The notes under the pieces are model-generated. The model ran no database searches. It was not told where the DNA came from and saw only the letters and a program-made list of their open reading frames with translations. DNA of 64,000 nt from Actinomycetota bacterium. Its GTDB lineage: Bacteria; Actinomycetota; Acidimicrobiia; Acidimicrobiales; Ilumatobacteraceae. The DNA lies in assembly GCA_009702045.1 (NCBI GenBank), contig WLIV01000007.1:62001-126000 (forward strand). Reading direction: 5' to 3'. Below, in pieces: positions 8,026-15,745 of this stretch. Position numbers and translations under genes: made by a program. The number at the start of each line of letters is the position of its first letter. The first letter of the stretch is position 1.

Positions 8026-8817
8026 TCAGCCGAGCACCCAGCGGCGCACACCGCGAGCGGGAACCAGGCGGGCGGCCTGCATCCCCGGGAAGTGGCACGG
8101 CAGCAGCGCGGTGCCCGGCGCTTCCGCTGCTCGCAGCAGGGTCTCGCGAGTCTGGCGGGCGAGTGCCTTGTCGACGTCGTAGACGAACTCCCACTCGGTC
8201 TCGGTGAGTTGCGCTGGACAGTGCAGCGCGTCGCCGAGCACGATCAACCGCTCGTCACCGTCGGACAGCACCATGCTCGTGTGCCCTGGGGTGTGGCCGG
8301 GGGTGAGGCGCGTCGTGAGACCCGGCAGGATCGTGACATCGTCACCGTGGATCAACTGCACCTGCGACTCGATCGCGAGGAGCCGGTTTGCCCGCCGCCG
8401 ACCGTCACCGAGGTCGTGTACGAAGTGCTGCCAGTCGGCGGCCGAGACGTGCACGGTGGCATTGGGGAACACGATCTGCCCGTCACGTTCCAGCCAGCCC
8501 ATGTGATCGCTGTGCAGATGTGAGATCACGATCGTGTCGATGTCGGTCGGCTGGAACCCGAGCGCGGCCAGGCTCTGCAGCATCAGGCCGCCGTCGTACA
8601 TCTCGTTCTGCGTGTCGCCGACCCCAGCATCGAGCAGCACGAGGTGATCCCCGAGGCGCACGAGGAAGCCTCCGATCGGCAGACGCACACGGCCGTCGGC
8701 GTCGAGCAGGTGCTGGTGCGCGCCCCAGTCGCTGCCGCCCCAGTCCTGCTGCTGCATGAACGCTGTTCCGTCGAACAACGGGTGCACGGTGAGATCCCCC
8801 ACGCGTACCGCCTGCAT
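8026..8817 (-). CDS. Metallo-beta-lactamase-fold hydrolase
   Basis: The 263-residue protein carries the metal-binding motif HLHSDH at about 98-103, preceded by a LLDAGVGD strand-turn, with further likely ligands in GHTPGHT, LGDALH and the final PCHFPG. This places it in the MBL superfamily, near the lactonase/AHL-lactonase-like and N-acyl hydrolase branch. The substrate cannot be told. The ATG overlaps the stop of the upstream dehydrogenase by one base (TGATG); a GTG immediately before it is an alternative. A shared transcript with the dehydrogenase suggests a linked small-molecule pathway, possibly hydroxy acid or lactone metabolism, which is inference. Confidence 0.88.
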   Translation of the reverse strand: MQAVRVGDLTVHPLFDGTAFMQQQDWGGSDWGAHQHLLDADGRVRLPIGGFLVRLGDHLVLLDAGVGDTQNEMYDGGLMLQSLAALGFQPTDIDTIVISHLHSDHMGWLERDGQIVFPNATVHVSAADWQHFVHDLGDGRRRANRLLAIESQVQLIHGDDVTILPGLTTRLTPGHTPGHTSMVLSDGDERLIVLGDALHCPAQLTETEWEFVYDVDKALARQTRETLLRAAEAPGTALLPCHFPGMQAARLVPARGVRRWVLG

Positions 8818-9773
8818 CACGTCACTTCGTTGAGCAACGTTTCACCACGAACGTAGCGACCGAGGTTGTCGGTGAAGATGTCGAGGGTGCGTCGCATCGC
8901 GATCGCAGTGTTGCCCGAGTTGTGGGGGGTGACGATCACGTTCGGCATCTCCCACAGTGGGCTGTCGCTCGGTAGCGGCTCCACCTCGAACACGTCGAGC
9001 GCTGCGCCACCGATCTGGCCCGACTGCAGCGCGGCGATGAGTGCCGCTTCGTCGATGACGGGACCGCGACCGACGTTGATGACATGCGCTCCTCGCGGCA
9101 GCAGGGCGAGTTCTACCGCGCCGATCATTCCCCGGGTTTCATCCGAGAGCGGTGCGGTGATGACGAGGTCGTCGATGGTGGGCAGCAGTTCGTGCAGGCG
9201 CGAGATCGGCCAGGTCTCGCACGGTTCGTCGCCGCGCGGACGTCGGCGCACTCCGGTGGCCGTCATCCCGAAGTGGGGAGCCAGGCGGGCAACCTCGGAG
9301 CCGATTTCGCCGATGCCGACGATGGCCATCCGTCGGCCCTCCACGTCGAGGTGCGGGACTGGGTTCCAGATCTTGGCGGACTGCTCGAGCGCCGTGGTTT
9401 GTCCGTTACGACACAGGGCGAGGAGTTGCATGATCACCGAGTGGGCGATCGGCCGCGCCAACGCGCCTGCCGAGTTCGTGAGGCGCACCCCGTTCTGCAT
9501 GATGCGCTGGAAGACGGGTGCATCGGTGCCGGCTGACGCGGCGTGTAGCCACTTCAGGTTTGGTGCCTTCAGTAATGCCTTGAAGAACGTTGGGCTGGTA
9601 CCGGAGGTCCACACGTCGCCGGTGAACGCGGCGATGTCGATCTGCGCGATCTCTTCCGGTTCGAGCAGTCGGTCGTGAGGGACGCCGATGTGCTGGAGAC
9701 CCGGTACTAGTTCCCGCCATCGCCCGCCGAACTCGGCGAACGCGTCGTCGGAGCAGAACAGGTGGACGCTCAG
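8817..9773 (-). CDS. D-isomer-specific 2-hydroxyacid dehydrogenase, probable CTG start
   Basis: The product (about 318 residues) has the NAD-binding Rossmann motif VGIGEIGSEVA, then the family signature around NVGRGPVIDEAAL and the catalytic region ending VTPHNSG. The usual His of the Arg-Glu-His triad appears as PHN. It likely interconverts a 2-oxoacid and a D-2-hydroxyacid with NAD(P)H. No ATG, GTG or TTG lies in frame near the conserved N-terminus (SVHLFCSDDAF). A CTG at 9773 overlaps the stop of the upstream 24-codon gene in a CTGA, mimicking the ATGA couplings seen elsewhere here, so I chose it. The nearest alternative, a GTG upstream near 9868, would overlap the whole small gene. Confidence 0.82.
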   Translation of the reverse strand: MSVHLFCSDDAFAEFGGRWRELVPGLQHIGVPHDRLLEPEEIAQIDIAAFTGDVWTSGTSPTFFKALLKAPNLKWLHAASAGTDAPVFQRIMQNGVRLTNSAGALARPIAHSVIMQLLALCRNGQTTALEQSAKIWNPVPHLDVEGRRMAIVGIGEIGSEVARLAPHFGMTATGVRRRPRGDEPCETWPISRLHELLPTIDDLVITAPLSDETRGMIGAVELALLPRGAHVINVGRGPVIDEAALIAALQSGQIGGAALDVFEVEPLPSDSPLWEMPNVIVTPHNSGNTAIAMRRTLDIFTDNLGRYVRGETLLNEVT

Positions 9774-9844
9774 GACGATTGGACTTTCTTGACGGCCACG
9801 ACGACGAGGCCGATCACCAACAGGAGGAGGATGATGCGTTTCAT
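9770..9844 (-). CDS. 24-residue hydrophobic peptide gene upstream of the dehydrogenase
   Basis: A complete reading frame from ATG 9844 to TGA 9770-9772 encodes a Lys/Arg-capped single membrane helix (MKRIILLLLVIGLVVVAV, then KKVQSS). The start of the peptide resembles the MKKLL start of tiny actinobacterial membrane peptides, but I cannot name a family. TACGCT lies 8 bases before the ATG, fitting a leaderless transcript, and the stop overlaps the inferred CTG start of the next gene. The role may be a coupling or leader peptide, or a genuine small membrane protein. Confidence 0.5.
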   Translation of the reverse strand: MKRIILLLLVIGLVVVAVKKVQSS

Positions 9845-9871
9845 GGTGCTGGAGCGTAGCCAACACGAGCG

Positions 9872-10531
9872 TCAGGTGGTGGCTGTTCCCGGATCCATCG
9901 GTGGCATCAACTGCTGCAGCCGCGCGATTCGGTCGGGGTGACGCAGCCCGGTGACCAACGCCTCGCCGAGGTGTGTGCGCCGCCCGTCGCTGTGCAGGCG
10001 CCCGGCCCAGCCGTTGAACTGGTGGAACGCCGATGCCGCGTAGATCAGCACGGTGCCGACGTGGAGTCGGCGTAGATCCTCGCGGACGAACAGTTGGTCG
10101 ACCACCGCGTCGCCGTGCCACCAACGGATCGCGCCGACCTGCTGGTCGTTGCGCACTGGCATCGAGAAGAACACGGGATCGCTCACCACGGTGCCCGGCG
10201 GCAGGTGGTCGGAGGCGAAGGCCACCAACAGCGTGGCCGGTGGATCGGTGTCGCGTTCGTCGAGATGCACGAACCACATCGGCGGTGCACCGGGTGAGAC
10301 GGCCGGGTTGACGGAGAGCACCGGTCGCCCCGCCTCGTCGAGGTCGGCGTCCCACAACAGGAACGTGTCGTGGAGTTCACCTGGGTCGGCGATCAGTTCG
10401 CCGTCGGGATGACGGTCGTTGACATGGCAACGCACGCGCCAGCGATGGTGCTGGAGCTCCTCCGTGCGCACGTACCACGACGCCGTACCCGACGGTGGCA
10501 CATCAGTGGGCCACTGATCGGGTGCCACCAT
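9872..10531 (-). CDS. GNAT-like protein of unknown function
   Basis: The 219-residue protein is mostly unrecognised in its N-terminal half, which is rich in Trp and acidic residues. The C-terminal half contains VVDQLFVREDLRRLHVGTVLI (the Arg-Arg-x-x-x-Gly-Thr part near 165-172), which resembles the acetyl-CoA-binding strand and pyrophosphate loop of GNAT N-acetyltransferases. The match is partial, so function stays open. The ATG at 10531 overlaps the stop of the upstream surface-protein gene by one base (TGATG), so the two are co-translated. Confidence 0.6.
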   Translation of the reverse strand: MVAPDQWPTDVPPSGTASWYVRTEELQHHRWRVRCHVNDRHPDGELIADPGELHDTFLLWDADLDEAGRPVLSVNPAVSPGAPPMWFVHLDERDTDPPATLLVAFASDHLPPGTVVSDPVFFSMPVRNDQQVGAIRWWHGDAVVDQLFVREDLRRLHVGTVLIYAASAFHQFNGWAGRLHSDGRRTHLGEALVTGLRHPDRIARLQQLMPPMDPGTATT

Positions 10532-11457
10532 CAGACGGCTGGGCGGCGGCGGCGGCCGACCAGCACGAGACCGGCGCCGAGACCGGCCAACGTCGAGGCA
10601 AGCGCCAGGATCGGCGCTGAGGCGGCACCGGTGACGGGAACGGCAGCCGCGGCGTCCGAGTTGATGACGTACGGGACGATGTTGCCCTCCACCTGGAATC
10701 GGAACAGGGCGATGTTGAACGCCATGTCGGCCAACACGCAGAAGTCGGTGCTGAACGACCCGGTGACGTCCGTCCCACCGTCAAGGTCGACCAGGGCGGC
10801 GAGGAGTTCAGGATCATCGAGGTTGGAGCACCCCGATCGGGAGTAGGCCGCTGAGTCCCAGGAGGCCCGAATGCTCTCGGGCAGCATCGCGCGCACCTTG
10901 GCGATTGCAGCGATGTTCATTGCCTCGATGCTGGCCCACGGGTAGGGCGTGAGCCCGGGAGTCCAGTCGAGTGACCACACGGGTGTGAACGCTGGGCCCA
11001 TCACCAAGTCGAAGTGGTAGCTCTCGGTGGGCACGGTGTCGGGGTTCAGCCCGTGGCCGGGGATGAGGTAGAAGCCCGTGCCGGGGTACGGGAACATGCC
11101 GGTGATGCCACCCATGAAGCTGTCGAACGAGGCCTCGTCGGTCCAGGCGGCCACTGGCACGCACTGCTCGATGCCACCGCCATCGTCGTACGTCAGCACC
11201 GGCACGATGTCGGCGTTGACATGCGGCACTGGCGTGGCGCTGCCGACCACGGTCTCGTCGAAGCTGACGACCGTGCCGTTGTTCTTCGTCAGCCCAAACT
11301 TCGCGGTACACGTCTCAAGCGTCGAGGGGTCGAGTACCCCCATCGGGGCAACTCTGTCGGGCGCTGGTGCGGGTGCCGCCTGGGCGACAGCGGGTGCGAT
11401 GAACGGGGCGAGCACAGCGGTCGCTGCGACTCCACCGGATAACGAGCGCTTGAGCAT
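10531..11457 (-). CDS. Secreted surface protein with VPVTG sorting-like signal (paralogue 2)
   Basis: The 308-residue protein has a signal peptide (about 1-27, ending AQA-AP), the motif PSTLETCTAKFGLTKNN near 45-61 shared with the 7052-7969 product, a Cys-containing exported domain, and a C-terminal VPVTG, hydrophobic helix and RRRR tail. The sorting motif departs from LPXTG at the first residue, so sortase recognition is less certain than for its paralogue. TAGTCT lies 6 bases before the ATG, consistent with leaderless transcription. The unknown domain occurs twice within 4 kb, which suggests a past duplication. Confidence 0.8.
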   Translation of the reverse strand: MLKRSLSGGVAATAVLAPFIAPAVAQAAPAPAPDRVAPMGVLDPSTLETCTAKFGLTKNNGTVVSFDETVVGSATPVPHVNADIVPVLTYDDGGGIEQCVPVAAWTDEASFDSFMGGITGMFPYPGTGFYLIPGHGLNPDTVPTESYHFDLVMGPAFTPVWSLDWTPGLTPYPWASIEAMNIAAIAKVRAMLPESIRASWDSAAYSRSGCSNLDDPELLAALVDLDGGTDVTGSFSTDFCVLADMAFNIALFRFQVEGNIVPYVINSDAAAAVPVTGAASAPILALASTLAGLGAGLVLVGRRRRPAV

Positions 11458-11463
11458 GGTGTC

Positions 11464-11469
11464 AGACTA
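11464..11469 (-). promoter_or_regulatory. Candidate -10 for a leaderless start (TAGTCT)
   Basis: On the minus strand TAGTCT is separated from the ATG at 11457 by the 6 bases GACACC, leaving no room for a Shine-Dalgarno. The same TANNNT-6 to 8-start spacing recurs at several other operon heads in the window. Confidence 0.4.
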
Positions 11470-11545
11470 GTTCGTCGGCCAGGTCGGCTGGTTCTGCCGC
11501 AACGACGGCGTGGAGCGGTTGATCCCGATGGGCGATTGAGGCGGG

Positions 11546-12901
11546 TCAGGTGTCGAGCGCGCTCTGTGCTGGCACCAGTGCCGCGTCGAAGAAGGCGAAG
11601 AACTCACGGCTCGAGGCCTTCACGTAGCGCATCGGGTCGGAACTCATGCGCTGGTCGACCGTGGCGGCGGCGAACGTTCCATTGGGAAAGTGTGTGAACA
11701 GCGCGAAGTTGGGCCAGGACCCGTTGATGTCCAGTTGTACAGCCTTCATGCAGCCGACGTTGATCAGGATCTGGGCCAGTTGCGGTGCGTTCGACTTGCC
11801 GACCATCACGTAGCCGATGCGGCCATCCTTCAGCTCGCACACCGCGCTGCGATTGACGAAGATCTCCCCGGTCGACATTGCGCCCCAGTAGACGTGCTGT
11901 CGTTTCGCGTTGTCGATGCCGGACTGCCCGTTATCGACCAACAACACGAGGTTCTGCCGCAGGCTCTGCCACGAGCCGTCGTCGATGATCTCGCGGCCGA
12001 GTTCACCGATCACCAGTTTCCCCTCACGGGTGATGGCCAGCGTGGCTCGCCCGGGAAGCAACGTCTGGACGACCTTGCCCTCGGTGGCATAACCGCCGAA
12101 GGAATGCTCGAGACGGAAGCCGCCGTTCATCGCCGCCACGAGGGAGGGCCACAGCTCCTCTGGCACGTGATCATCCCGGACCCATGTTCCGCCGGGTGTC
12201 TCGCGACCGTTGAACATGCCCACTCGGAGATAGGTCTGATCGATCACCACGACGGTGGCGACGATGCCGCCGGTGTCGGCAAGCGGACGCAGACTGGTCG
12301 CCCACATTGCGTCCATCCCGTGCGCTTGAGCGACCGCCTGCCACTGCCCTTCGCCGCCCAGCGCGGGTGAGAAGGAGGGCGTGAGTGGCGTCGGTGCCGA
12401 GGGGGTGTAAATCGTGGTGGTCGTGACCTCGCTGAGCACGGTGGTGGTCGAGGGGGTGGTCGTGGAGCTGACCGCGAGGGTCAACTGTTCTGCGGGCTTG
12501 TTGGACGGCGGGTCGCTGTAGACCACGGTCTCCATCCAATCGATCGCTCCGCCCAGGCCGTGGTCGCGCCCCCAGCTCGTCATCCGTTGTGTTGCGGTGT
12601 CCCCGTTGTCCTTCAGTACGTAGCGAGCGAACGTGACGCCATCCCAGACGACGGTGGCCAGCGACAGGGTCCACACGGCAATCCATAGTTGGCGGCGGCG
12701 ATTGGCGTTGCGGCGCGCAGTGAGCGTCCACGTCACAGTGATGGTGACGGCGACGCCGGTGGCCAGTCCGCCGGTTCCGGAAGTGAGGTGCAGCACGCGG
12801 AACACCAGGACGAACAACGCAGCGCCCAGGGCCCACGACACGATCGATTTCCATCGCGGGTCGTGGGTCGTCAGATTCTGCTCGCTCGCCGATTGATCCA
12901 C
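11546..12901 (-). CDS. Membrane-anchored phosphodiester-glycosidase (NAGPA/DUF2233) domain protein
   Basis: The 451-residue product has three N-terminal membrane helices (about 20-38, 45-62, 70-90), a Ser/Thr-rich linker (about 143-180, runs of STTT), then a C-terminal domain of about 260 residues. In that domain, MNGGF near 257 and VQLDINGSWPNF near 393 are the conserved patches of the phosphodiester glycosidase family (NAGPA, also called exopolysaccharide biosynthesis protein). Such enzymes remove terminal sugar phosphodiesters. The external domain probably acts on cell-envelope glycans, which is inference. It starts with GTG at 12901; the Shine-Dalgarno is weak. Confidence 0.82.
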   Translation of the reverse strand: MDQSASEQNLTTHDPRWKSIVSWALGAALFVLVFRVLHLTSGTGGLATGVAVTITVTWTLTARRNANRRRQLWIAVWTLSLATVVWDGVTFARYVLKDNGDTATQRMTSWGRDHGLGGAIDWMETVVYSDPPSNKPAEQLTLAVSSTTTPSTTTVLSEVTTTTIYTPSAPTPLTPSFSPALGGEGQWQAVAQAHGMDAMWATSLRPLADTGGIVATVVVIDQTYLRVGMFNGRETPGGTWVRDDHVPEELWPSLVAAMNGGFRLEHSFGGYATEGKVVQTLLPGRATLAITREGKLVIGELGREIIDDGSWQSLRQNLVLLVDNGQSGIDNAKRQHVYWGAMSTGEIFVNRSAVCELKDGRIGYVMVGKSNAPQLAQILINVGCMKAVQLDINGSWPNFALFTHFPNGTFAAATVDQRMSSDPMRYVKASSREFFAFFDAALVPAQSALDT

Positions 12902-13005
12902 CGCTCCACCGCCTGGCTTTCGGACTTGAGCGTCATGGTAGCCAGCGCGGCTCGGCCCGTGGTCGCGGTGGCGGCCGCCGCGCAGGAAGCCACGGACCCG
13001 ACCAT

Positions 13006-13011
13006 TACAAT
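13006..13011 (+). promoter_or_regulatory. Candidate -10 for the lipoprotein esterase gene (TACAAT)
   Basis: TACAAT matches the -10 consensus at five of six positions and would start transcription near 13018-13021. This leaves either a leaderless GTG at 13021 or a 30-base leader with GGGAGG (13036-13041) before the GTG at 13051. No good -35 is visible. Confidence 0.45.
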
Positions 13012-13050
13012 CCCGTTCTCGTGAGCAGCACCCCCGGGAGGCGTGTCACC

Positions 13051-14067
13051 GTGAAACGTGCGGCGTGGTCCGTCTTGATCCTGTGTTGTCTGCTCCCGGC
13101 GTGCGCGAGGGGTAACGCGCAGGGCGTCGGCGACGATGTGGGGTCAATGCCGATCGCCTCGTTGCCAGGGCCGCAGGCCACAGTGCCGCCGGCCCCGTCC
13201 AATGATGTCGCAACCTCCACGCCCTCTACCGCGCCAGTTGCAGCGCTGATCGATCCGGAGACGATGGCCGGTCGCCGGGTGGGGCCGTTCGCCGAGGAAG
13301 AGTTCGTCAAGTGCACGGCCGCGTCGGCATCGAAGGCCGTGGGCGATCCTGTCGCACTTGCCGACTATCCCAACCGGCCGACGCTGCTGCAGGCCGCGGC
13401 CGACCCCGCTGCGCCGCTGCTGGTGATCTTCCACGGTCAGCACGGGTGCATCGAGAACGTGCAGTCACGCACCGACCTCGAGACGATCGGTGCCGCCGCC
13501 GGTGTCAGCGTCCTGTGGTTGTCGGGTGAACCACTGCCGAAGCGTTCGTGGAATGTGAACGGCAGGTGCTGCGAACCGGCCAGCACGAACCACACGGACG
13601 ACTTCGCCTACACCGCGGCCGCGATCGCCGCCGCGCGAACTGCCGGGCTGTCGCCGCGTTCGGTGCTGTCGGTCGGGGTGTCGAACGGTGGCGGTATGGC
13701 GCTGGCGTCGGGATGCAAGTTGCCAGAACTGTTCACGGCGGTGATCAGCGTTGCTGGCTGGGCTCCATTGCCTTGTCAACGGCATGAGATGTCGCTGCTC
13801 ACCTTTGGTGGCACCGAGGACGTCACCCTCGGGGCGAAGACGGCGACCAAGATCGAGACGATGTGGCGCAAGGATGTCGTCGACTGCCCCGCCGAACCCA
13901 CGATCGAGACCTTCGAGGTGCGCACCTCGTCCACCTGGCGGGGCTGCACCGGCGGCACGACTGTGCGATTGGTGACGCTCGAGGGCATCCCCCACACGTG
14001 GCCCAAGTTCTCGTTCTACGACATGGATGTCGACATCATTCGCTTCGCCCGCGGCGAGTACGACTGA
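13051..14067 (+). CDS. Lipoprotein alpha/beta-hydrolase, PHB-depolymerase/feruloyl-esterase type
   Basis: The 338-residue protein begins with a lipoprotein signal whose lipobox is LLPAC (Cys near 18), followed by a disordered Pro/Thr/Ala linker. The hydrolase domain shows an oxyanion-loop HGQHG, the nucleophile elbow GVSNGGG (Ser in Gly-x-Ser-x-Gly) and a late HTWP carrying the catalytic His, the layout of secreted PHB-depolymerase/LpqC-like esterases. Several Cys residues may form disulfides. It probably hydrolyses an ester polymer or a cell-wall/plant ester outside the cell. I prefer the GTG at 13051, with GGGAGG 9 bases upstream; GTG 13021 gives a longer n-region. Confidence 0.85.
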   Translation: MKRAAWSVLILCCLLPACARGNAQGVGDDVGSMPIASLPGPQATVPPAPSNDVATSTPSTAPVAALIDPETMAGRRVGPFAEEEFVKCTAASASKAVGDPVALADYPNRPTLLQAAADPAAPLLVIFHGQHGCIENVQSRTDLETIGAAAGVSVLWLSGEPLPKRSWNVNGRCCEPASTNHTDDFAYTAAAIAAARTAGLSPRSVLSVGVSNGGGMALASGCKLPELFTAVISVAGWAPLPCQRHEMSLLTFGGTEDVTLGAKTATKIETMWRKDVVDCPAEPTIETFEVRTSSTWRGCTGGTTVRLVTLEGIPHTWPKFSFYDMDVDIIRFARGEYD

Positions 14068-14073
14068 CGTGAG

Positions 14074-14547
14074 TCAGCGGATGCGGCGAACCATCGACAC
14101 TTCGTCGAGACGCAATCGTCGTCCGTCCGCATAGTGCAGTTCGTGGCGCAGCGTGCCGTCCTGACGCCATTTGCGGATCGCCGGGATGCCGTTCTTGCCA
14201 TCGCTGCGTTTCCCGGCCCAGTAGCGCTCTTCGTAGTGCACGCGCCCGTCGGCGAAATAGCCGCGTGCGGCCGGGGTAGCGGCGCCGGGGTCGTGTAACA
14301 GACCGTGGGTATAGAACAACTCGTACTTCAGGCGGCCGTCGGGTCGGAAGCGGCGGTACGCCGGGTGGTTGCGACCCGGGTTGTCTAGCTCGCCGTCCTT
14401 GTACCACGCGACGTAGATGACGTGGCCAGCGTCGTGTCGGCGGACGCGGCCGGTGAACGTGGTGGGGATCTCCGCCTCATCGTGGATGTCCAGCGTGGTG
14501 ACGACGCGGAAGCTCAGTGAGTTGGGGATGATGTCGATCAGCTCCAT
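14074..14547 (-). CDS. MORN-variant-repeat hypothetical protein
   Basis: The 157-residue protein is built of short strands in which YKDGELDNP, RFRPDGRLKYELFY, YFADGRVHYEERY and KWRQDGTLRHELHY recur, each with the pattern (F/W)xxDGxLxxExxY. This resembles the MORN-variant repeats of the YwqK/COG2849 group, some of which are called antitoxin components. No toxin-like partner is adjacent. It has no signal peptide or membrane helix. It converges on the esterase gene with a gap of 6 bases. Function unknown. Confidence 0.65.
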   Translation of the reverse strand: MELIDIIPNSLSFRVVTTLDIHDEAEIPTTFTGRVRRHDAGHVIYVAWYKDGELDNPGRNHPAYRRFRPDGRLKYELFYTHGLLHDPGAATPAARGYFADGRVHYEERYWAGKRSDGKNGIPAIRKWRQDGTLRHELHYADGRRLRLDEVSMVRRIR

Positions 14548-14568
14548 CGCCGACCAGTCTTTCCGATC

Positions 14569-15504
14569 TCAGACGGCGAGCAGGTCGCGGGCGCCGGTGT
14601 CGCTGCTGGGGTGGCGCAGCTTGCTCATTGCACGGGCTTCGATCTGACGGATGCGCTCGCGAGTGAGATTGAAGTGCTCGCCCACCTCTTCGAGGGTGCG
14701 CGGCTCACCGCGGTCGAGCCCGAAGCGCAGTTTGAGGATCTCTCGTTCGCGCTCATCGAGCGGAGCCAGCAGGCGGGCGATCTCGTCGGGCAGCAGCGAG
14801 GTCGCCGCCACTTCGAACGGGCTCTCGGCCGAGCGGTCTTCCACCACATCGCCGAGTTCGGCGTCGCCGTCCTCGCGCAGCGGCTCGCTGAGCGACAAGG
14901 GCTCGGCGGCGAAGCGCAGGGCCTCGGTGACCTTGTCCTCGGGCATCTCCACTTCTTTGGCCAACTCGCTGAGCGTGGCCGGCCGACCCAGCTTCAACTC
15001 GAGGCGACTGCGCGCCTTCTGCAAGCGAGCGAGCGTGTCGCCGGCGTGCACTGGCAGGCGGATCGTGCGGCCGGTGTTGGCGATACCACGAGTGATGGCC
15101 TGGCGGATCCACCACGTGGCGTAGGTGGAGAACTTGAAGCCCTTGCGCCAGTCGAACTTTTCGACGGCGTGCATCAGGCCAAGGTTGCCCTCTTGGATGA
15201 GGTCGAGCAACGGCAGACCGGATGCCTGATACTTCTTGGCGATGGAGACCACGAGGCGCAGGTTGGACTGCACGAACGTGCGCTCGGCGTCTTCACCTTC
15301 GCGTGCTGCTCGGCGCAGTTCGCGCTTCTTGGCAGCGGTGAGGTCGGTGGCTTTGTCCAAGTCCGCGATCGCGGCCTTGCCACTCTCGATCTGCTTGGCG
15401 AGGCGTACCTCGTCGTCCTTGGTGAGCAGCGAATACTGACCGATGTCGGTCAGATACAGGCGGACCAGGTCCTCTTCGTCCCGTTCCACGCGATCTTTCG
15501 CCAC
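14569..15504 (-). CDS. RNA polymerase sigma factor, sigma-70 group 1/2 (SigA/HrdB type)
   Basis: The 311-residue protein contains region 1.2 (about 9-30, DLVRLYLTDIG), regions 2.1-2.4 with the diagnostic STYATWWIRQAI, region 3 (about 165-235) and region 4 with TLEEVGEHFNLTRERIRQIE, a full -35-binding helix-turn-helix. It lacks region 1.1, so it is short for a primary sigma and could be either the housekeeping factor or a group 2 paralogue. The GTG at 15504 is preceded by GAGGAG at a good distance; an open frame continues upstream without homology. Strong conservation of 2.4 predicts recognition of TANNNT-type -10 elements like those seen in this window. Confidence 0.93.
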   Translation of the reverse strand: MAKDRVERDEEDLVRLYLTDIGQYSLLTKDDEVRLAKQIESGKAAIADLDKATDLTAAKKRELRRAAREGEDAERTFVQSNLRLVVSIAKKYQASGLPLLDLIQEGNLGLMHAVEKFDWRKGFKFSTYATWWIRQAITRGIANTGRTIRLPVHAGDTLARLQKARSRLELKLGRPATLSELAKEVEMPEDKVTEALRFAAEPLSLSEPLREDGDAELGDVVEDRSAESPFEVAATSLLPDEIARLLAPLDEREREILKLRFGLDRGEPRTLEEVGEHFNLTRERIRQIEARAMSKLRHPSSDTGARDLLAV

Positions 15505-15732
15505 GATTGCTCCTCGAACTGAACGGTGCCCGGATCGGATTCCCGACCCCACGAATGGCATGACGATACACACGCCATTCACCGACTCACACCCCGTGCA
15601 CAGATTCACAAGCACAAGCTTTTCTATGTCGCGAGCAGGACTTCGGTCATCGGCCACAGACGGCTGAAGTTCGGCTGAAGAGCGGCTGCGGTTCCAGGGG
15701 CGCAGTGGCGAGGCGAGGAGACGCTGCGCCAC

Positions 15733-15738
15733 TAACGT
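15733..15738 (+). promoter_or_regulatory. Candidate -10 for a leaderless start (TAACGT)
   Basis: TAACGT lies 7 bases before the ATG at 15746, and no Shine-Dalgarno is present between them. An imperfect hairpin, GGCGCAG and CTGCGCC (about 15700-15730), sits just upstream and could be regulatory or end an upstream transcript. Confidence 0.4.
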
Positions 15739-15745
15739 GGCCCGC

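Noticed and set aside
14074-14547. The MORN-like gene as half of a toxin-antitoxin pair
   Set aside because: The family name antitoxin component YwqK is not supported by any adjacent toxin-like gene here.
14548-14575. AGATCGGAA-like stretch upstream of the MORN-like gene, resembling a sequencing-adapter start
   Set aside because: Only about nine bases match, the following bases differ, and the reading frames on both sides continue normally, so adapter contamination is unlikely.
15690-15735. Imperfect hairpin upstream of the Bax-inhibitor gene as a riboswitch
   Set aside because: The stem is only about 7 bases, and the predicted transcript starts after it, so it would not be in the mRNA.
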